Shown here one piece after another: positions 61,201 through 64,000 of a stretch of DNA of 64,000 nucleotides; position 1 is the first letter of the stretch, and every line of letters starts with the position of its first letter. This stretch comes from Ornithodoros turicata (lineage: Eukaryota > Arthropoda > Arachnida > Ixodida > Argasidae): assembly GCF_037126465.1 (NCBI RefSeq), contig NC_088207.1:47426143-47490142 (forward strand). Reading direction: 5' to 3'. The notes beneath the pieces are model-generated. The model did not search any database. It was not told the origin of the DNA and saw nothing but the letters and a program-made list of their open reading frames with translations. Both the position numbers and the translations under genes were made by a program.

Positions 61201-61559
61201 ACGTACGCTTTGCGTTCTTCAAGAGCATGAAAATGCCGAAAATCGCTGCTGCCAGGAGGCAAATGCCAATGACTACGACGACCACCACTCGAACAACGCT
61301 ACTTTTGCCACCAGCATTCTCGTCTGAGCTTGACACGTCAGCCATGCGGGACATGCTGTTGAACGAACATCAATAGCAAGTTTTGCAGACCTTGAACGGG
61401 CAACAACCTTTACTCCATCTTACCTATAGTTCGTAAAGCCGTACTCTGCTCCAACAAGGTCCCTGCAGATACGTCAACATGAAAATAACTGTGGAGTGGC
61501 TGACTACTTATCACGGTAAGGAGAACCATTACGTACTTTTGTTGGCCCGAGTCTCCCAT
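46793..61559 (-). CDS. Neprilysin-like M13-family type II membrane protein, predicted catalytically inactive (25 exons, 848 aa)
   Basis: Exons in transcript order: 61559-61537, 61462-61424, 61355-61207, 60182-60120, 59274-59230, 57159-57082, 55886-55854, 55782-55702, 55489-55454, 55386-55345, 54413-54228, 53384-53170, 52599-52429, 51858-51704, 50346-49972, 49876-49804, 49390-49284, 49224-49166, 48613-48550, 48484-48417, 47823-47660, 47548-47483, 47417-47334, 47270-47194, 46886-46793. All have AG/GT borders, every phase matches, and the sum is 2547 bp. The product has a short cytosolic tail, a TM helix at about 44-66, a Ser/Thr/Pro stalk, the M13 signature APCNDFYEFVC (C211), the M13_N helical domain, then the thermolysin-like domain. 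HExxH is DECGC (688-692) and the ENxxD motif is TDNRD (751-755), so all three zinc ligands are lost. Active M13 enzymes cleave peptides at the cell surface; this one more likely binds or regulates. A few short stalk exons could be wrong or alternative. Confidence 0.87.
46940..47185. repeat. 12-bp-type tandem array in the last intron of the M13-like gene
   Basis: Repeated ACGATAACGATATAGCGATA and AACGGTATAACG units over about 245 bp, filling most of the intron between exon 24 (ends 47194) and exon 25 (starts 46886) and reaching within about 10-20 bp of the donor. Confidence 0.85.
49284..54413 (-). CDS. M13-like gene exons 11-17: M13_N domain
   Basis: Exon 11 carries KAPCNDFYEFVCARF, the M13 family signature. 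Exon 12 has LGLVGWPYN, exon 13 opens with IEEPDLLL (family: IDxPxLxL), exon 14 ends LLQPENY, and exon 15 (375 bp) carries NYLGFRALVYLS and WERPTVCLRLVEKLLPEL, matching the order seen in neprilysins. N-glycosylation sequons NIT and NST are visible. Lengths and order match an intact ectodomain with no stops or frameshifts. Confidence 0.9.
50549..51135. mobile_element. hAT-type MITE (587 bp) with perfect 8-bp target duplication
   Basis: GTCCGTAC at 50541-50548 and 51136-51143. TIRs CACAGGGGTGGCAACC and, reversed, CACAGGGGTGACAC. It lies in the intron between exons 15 and 14 of the M13-like gene. No coding capacity. Confidence 0.85.
52131..52393. mobile_element. Inverted-repeat element in an M13-like gene intron
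   Basis: Ends CTAATAGACGATTTTAAAAA and, reversed, CAATAGGCCTTTTTAGAAAA, then GCGCCACC on both sides; an inner pair ATGGGAACTT / AAGTTCCCAT continues the symmetry. Target duplication not assigned. Confidence 0.5.
52640..52970. repeat. TIR-type repeat with TCTAAG / CTTAGA ends
   Basis: ACACTCTAAGCAT at the left, TTTCTTAGAATGTAG at the right, with repeated GGTAGGAAA.TCTACC modules inside. It looks like a MITE, possibly two overlapping copies, in the intron upstream of exon 13. Confidence 0.45.
53474..54014. mobile_element. Probable hAT-type element, ends not confirmed
   Basis: Left end CAGTTTGGGAAAATG and, reversed right end, CAGAGATGGGGAACAATG, with TCATTACT/AGTAATG words inside both edges. 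The 8-bp flanks (CCTTTACA and TCTGGATC) do not match, so one end may be displaced or a nested insertion has occurred. Confidence 0.45.
55345..60182 (-). CDS. M13-like gene exons 4-10: juxtamembrane stalk made of small phase 1-1 exons
   Basis: Seven exons of 63, 45, 78, 33, 81, 36 and 42 bp, each a multiple of 3 and each flanked by phase 1 introns. They encode a low-complexity Ser/Thr/Pro and charged stalk (for example AVTSPPTSYN and SPRTSVHSVRSTPRRR); the last carries the CTVC cysteine pair before the M13 core. For exon 7 an alternative acceptor at 55880 would drop two residues. Evidence per exon is splice borders plus an open frame rather than homology, so single exons are less certain than the core. 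Confidence 0.65.
55935..56645. mobile_element. hAT-type MITE (711 bp) with perfect 8-bp target duplication
   Basis: GGCATGCT at 55927-55934 and 56646-56653. TIRs CAGGGATCGGAAACGAAA and, reversed, CAGGGATCGGAACCG. Subterminal GAACCGAA repeats as in the element at 28224. It sits in the intron between exons 7 and 6 of the M13-like gene. Confidence 0.9.
57893..58068 (-). repeat. Ruka-like SINE fragment
   Basis: - strand copy reading from CCAGCTCCGGTGACATAGTG at 58068 through the B-box region GCAGGTTCGAACC to the GTCGGCCCAGGACGC body. The 3' domain is missing here but appears alone at 58766-58865. Confidence 0.65.
58104..58457. mobile_element. Palindromic MITE with AAAGGGGCA termini
   Basis: Ends TTTAAAGGGGCACAGAAGTG and, reversed, TAAAGGGGCATTAAAGTGAG; inner words ATGATTTATGAGGGAA, CTTTCCCTCTCC and GCAATGCGGAG are repeated in inverse, so about 350 bp can fold on itself. 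Confidence 0.65.
58766..58865 (-). repeat. Ruka-like SINE 3' domain fragment
   Basis: Contains GTTAGCGCCGCGAAGCAACT and GAGCGGCGTACAGATGTGGA plus CAGCAGGAAGGAG, matching the 3' part of the element at 26845-27122. Confidence 0.6.
59389..59757. mobile_element. hAT-type MITE (369 bp) with 7/8 target duplication
   Basis: CTCTAGTA (59381-59388) and CTCTAGTG (59758-59765). TIRs CAGTGGTTCTCAGTC and, reversed, CAGTGGTTTTCAAATG, the classic Charlie-like hAT terminus. It is in the intron between exons 5 and 4 of the M13-like gene. Confidence 0.85.
60541..60935. repeat. GC-rich repeat-like stretch with poly-G run
   Basis: Holds a run of 16 G (about 60759-60774), GCAGCAGCAGAGAGAGAG and an end, reversed, GTTAAAGGAGTAGTGAAAAC, which resembles TIRs of tick MITEs as I recall them. 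The other end is not found. Confidence 0.35.
61207..61559 (-). CDS. M13-like gene exons 1-3: start, cytosolic tail and signal-anchor
   Basis: Exon 1 (61559-61537) begins ATG GGA GAC and ends at donor AA|GTACGT. Exon 2 is 61462-61424 and exon 3 is 61355-61207. They join in frame to MGDSGQQKDLVGAEYG and onward, with a hydrophobic run VVRVVVVVVIGICLLAAAIF starting near residue 41 and no cleavage site, followed by basic KNAK. This predicts a type II signal anchor, the usual M13 ectoenzyme topology. An upstream 5' UTR exon is possible. Confidence 0.8.
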
Positions 61560-62137
61560 GCCGGTATGTCAGGATTCGACCACGCACGGGATGCCTCAGT
61601 GCAGGACTAACAGCGAAAAGAGGAAAATCGTGCAACGTGCAACGAGAATGACGCGTGCGGCTTACGGTGATTTTTATATAGAAACCAAAACTGAATCAAC
61701 CCAATCAACGCCTCAGGCAAGACAAAAAGAAAGAAAGCGCGACAAACAACCACACAATCAAAATTTGTCATTTCTGTGATACTTCATTCAACATTTTTTT
61801 TTACTCCGTTCTATTCATTTTCAACGTCCTCATCCTCCATCCAATGCTCTATCTTCGTAATTCAGTGCCATCGACATCGAGGTTACCATAACGAATATGG
61901 CGGCGCCCACATCGAAGCAAGCGTAGGCGCACTGCCCGACGTGAATTCGTCAGTTTCATTACGTGTAACCCGAACTCCTGAGTCAAACAATTTACCGAGC
62001 TCAAGTACGTGAGGTCCGTAAACCTTTGCGTCTAGGAGGCTTTGTGTGCATTGTGAGAGTCGTAAAGTGTTTGCGTGCAAAACCACTATATCAATAAGTT
62101 ATCAATTTACGGTGTGCTTTAGCGATTAAAACCAGGT
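61560..62137. promoter_or_regulatory. Divergent promoter region between the M13-like gene and POP7
   Basis: About 580 bp separate the two start codons, which point away from each other. It contains ATATGGCGGCG near 61893, resembling a YY1-type motif common in housekeeping promoters and better placed for POP7. No clear TATA box is at a usable distance for either gene. The leaders of both genes must lie here, but transcription starts cannot be located. Confidence 0.5.
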
Positions 62138-62551
62138 ATGACAACATCGGCAGAAGAACACAAAGAGAAGATGAAGTTTGACCCCGAAGAGTATGAGCTT
62201 CGGAAAAGGCTCCCGCCTTATCTGTCACGTCGTAAGAACGACGTGTACGTGAACACGAAGACTGACTTCAAGGGGCAGCTCGAGCGCTGTCGGAAGCTTG
62301 TCACCTCTGGACATCGTGAAGTTTTCATCCATGGCTTAGGAGCTGCAGTGAACAGAGCTGTGAACATTGCTCTGCAAATACAATCGCAATTTCCGGGCTT
62401 GATTGACGTCGACGTCCGCACGTCTTCCGTAGAGTTAGTGGATGATTTCGAACCACAAATGGACGACTTGGAGCCGCGGACACAGACACGGCAAAACTCC
62501 GCAGTTCACATACGTTTGTTTAATTTTTCACAGCCAGTACAAGTTGAATAA
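62138..62551 (+). CDS. POP7: Ribonuclease P/MRP subunit POP7 (Rpp20), 137 aa, intronless
   Basis: Alba-like RNA-binding subunit of RNase P and RNase MRP that pairs with Rpp25 on the RNA P3 domain (family knowledge); acts in the nucleolus on tRNA and rRNA precursors. Seen here: EYELRKRLP, then NDVYVNTKTDFKGQLERC, the Alba core VFIHGLGAAVNRAVNIALQ, then SSVELVDDFEP and NSAVHIRLF at the end, all in the order and spacing of animal POP7 proteins (about 140 residues). The first ATG of the frame is used. The stop codon TAA overlaps an AATAAA motif (62547-62552), implying a very short 3' UTR. Confidence 0.95.
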   Translation: MTTSAEEHKEKMKFDPEEYELRKRLPPYLSRRKNDVYVNTKTDFKGQLERCRKLVTSGHREVFIHGLGAAVNRAVNIALQIQSQFPGLIDVDVRTSSVELVDDFEPQMDDLEPRTQTRQNSAVHIRLFNFSQPVQVE

Positions 62552-64000
62552 ATTGTGCGTATTTGCCGTGTACGATTTTGTGTTACTGGCGTCTGTGAAG
62601 CGATTTTGTTTGTATGAATCCGGAGTATTTCGTGCTGTACAAAACGGAATGTAAAGGTGTTCTTGAAACGCAAGTTGCATGTGCATTCGTATCATGCTTA
62701 TCTTTTGAAAAGGATTCAAGGTTGCGCCACAAAGCACCAGACTTTGTGTTCCTGACAAAGTGTAGGCACGCTTGCACGACTTATAACGCAAGCGCCTCGC
62801 GCCCTCTGTTGGGAGTATCACAAACTACTGGTTCTAGTAAGGCTTCCCACCGATATGCGGCGCCGGAAGTCCGAACGGTTTTTAGGAAGGTTTAGAGTGC
62901 GAGGGAGGGGAGTGGGTTGCTATGTTCATTTCGATGTGTAGTGATCAAGGGCAAGGTTACATACATACCTGGGTCTGGTGGCTATGCCCTTTGAGTGCCT
63001 GCATATGCGCTTGGGGTGGTTTAGACTGGATCGCACAGTACAGAGCATGGACGGATAGGTGGGCTCTGTAAGAGGCAGCGTACTAATTTGTTTGCGGAGA
63101 ACACGGTGTGAACGTGTTACAGAGCGTTTCCCCTGCATTTTTCTTGTCTAAACGCACAAATGGTTTTCGCTTTTTACAGGTTTAGAAGTTATTAAGAGGG
63201 CAGAAGCGGCTTTCCTACTCCGCGATGAAGATGATGATTGGTCAATGATTGGTCAGTTAGTGTCAGTCAGGGATGGGCAGTAATAGTAATACTTTGTATT
63301 ATAATACTATTACTGTAATACTTTTGAGTATTTGTATTATGTATTATAATACTCATTTTTGAAATGTATTTGTATCTGTATTATAATACACAAAACGAGG
63401 TATTGGTAGCAGATCATATCCTCCAAACGCCCATTTCCACCGACGTCCCAATTCAACCAAAAGCTCATTTCCTCCAATAAAATATTCGGAGGTTCTGGGC
63501 TTTCGGTTGATCTGGGCATGCGGGTGGCAGTGACCAATATCCTCCAAATGATCATTTCATCCAAGCGCACAGAACCACCGAAAGCGGGATACTTCAATGG
63601 ACACGCGCCCACCGTTTAACAGGGAGAGGAGGAAGGGTGAGCGGTTCCCAAGTATGCGGGAATCCGATGTACATCTCGAGGCAGAGTTAACTGGAACGCC
63701 ACTTCGACTGGAGGAGCTAAACTCGGGGAGAGGGCAACCCTAGCGGCTCTTACGAGAAATAAAGGCAAATAGTGTTCCGACTGTCCCACTGTGGTTGTGT
63801 TGCTGTGGAGGTGTAAGCCTTACCATGAGCTATTGACTCGGCATTGCCCTTAGCTGTGGTTATCGTCGCGATGTTTGTTTATGTTTGCGGCGATTATGTG
63901 AAGGTGTATGCCGGCTGATATCGCACGGATCCGATGCCTTTATCTCATTGATACACGCGAAAGTGGTCGCGTTCGCTCAGTGGGGCATTTTCAGATTTGT
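62552..64000. other. POP7 downstream region with repeats
   Basis: No further gene seen. At 63268 a hAT-like terminus CAGGGATGGGCAGTAATAG begins and is followed by ATTATAATACT repeats, but no partner end lies inside the window. 63405-63600 carries repeated ATATCCTCCAAA / CATTTC.TCCAA words. Confidence 0.4.

Noticed and set aside
1..64000. CRISPR arrays, bacterial operons, telomere repeats, intact transposase or reverse transcriptase, viral genes
   Set aside because: None seen; no spaced direct-repeat array, no long frames with catalytic motifs, and the gene structure is eukaryotic throughout.

Overview
This is a eukaryotic nuclear window, most likely from a chelicerate and probably a tick. 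The coding part is small and intron-rich. The rest is dense with short non-autonomous transposons and with tRNA-derived SINEs of the kind I recall from ticks (Ruka-like: tRNA head with A and B boxes, then a conserved body). A neprilysin-like M13 gene also fits ticks, which have many. The species call is inference; the gene calls below come from translating the sequence and checking splice phases by hand.

Three protein-coding genes can be supported. (1) An Mnx/HB9/exex-class homeobox gene on the + strand has three coding exons (13197-13614, 35176-35336, 35691-36092), a first intron of about 21.6 kb and a 326-residue product. (2) A 25-exon M13 (neprilysin-family) type II membrane protein gene on the - strand runs from its ATG at 61559 to its stop at 46793. 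All 25 exons join in frame to 2547 bp (848 residues plus stop). Both zinc-ligand histidines of HExxH are replaced (DECGC) and the Glu of ExxxD is Thr (TDNRD), so it is predicted to be a peptidase-dead paralogue. Its juxtamembrane stalk is encoded by a run of tiny phase 1-1 exons. (3) An intronless POP7/Rpp20 gene (RNase P/MRP subunit) lies on the + strand at 62138-62551, head-to-head with the M13 gene across about 580 bp.

Layout. 1-13 kb is intergenic DNA upstream of Mnx, with a 120-bp-arm palindrome, several hairpin/TIR elements, a 1.35-kb hAT-type element with a perfect 8-bp target duplication, and two unique-looking blocks rich in homeodomain or octamer words. 13-36 kb is Mnx; its giant intron holds SINEs (including a head-to-head inverted pair), a hAT-type MITE and tandem repeats. 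36-46.8 kb is intergenic with another hAT-type MITE and candidate regulatory blocks. 46.8-61.6 kb is the M13 gene; its introns have absorbed at least three more hAT-type MITEs, a palindromic MITE and SINE pieces. 62-64 kb holds POP7 and flanking repeats.

I found no bacterial-type features, no CRISPR array, no intact transposase or reverse transcriptase and no viral genes. The most noteworthy items are the pseudo-peptidase, its exon-cassette stalk, and six hAT-type insertions whose target duplications can be read directly.
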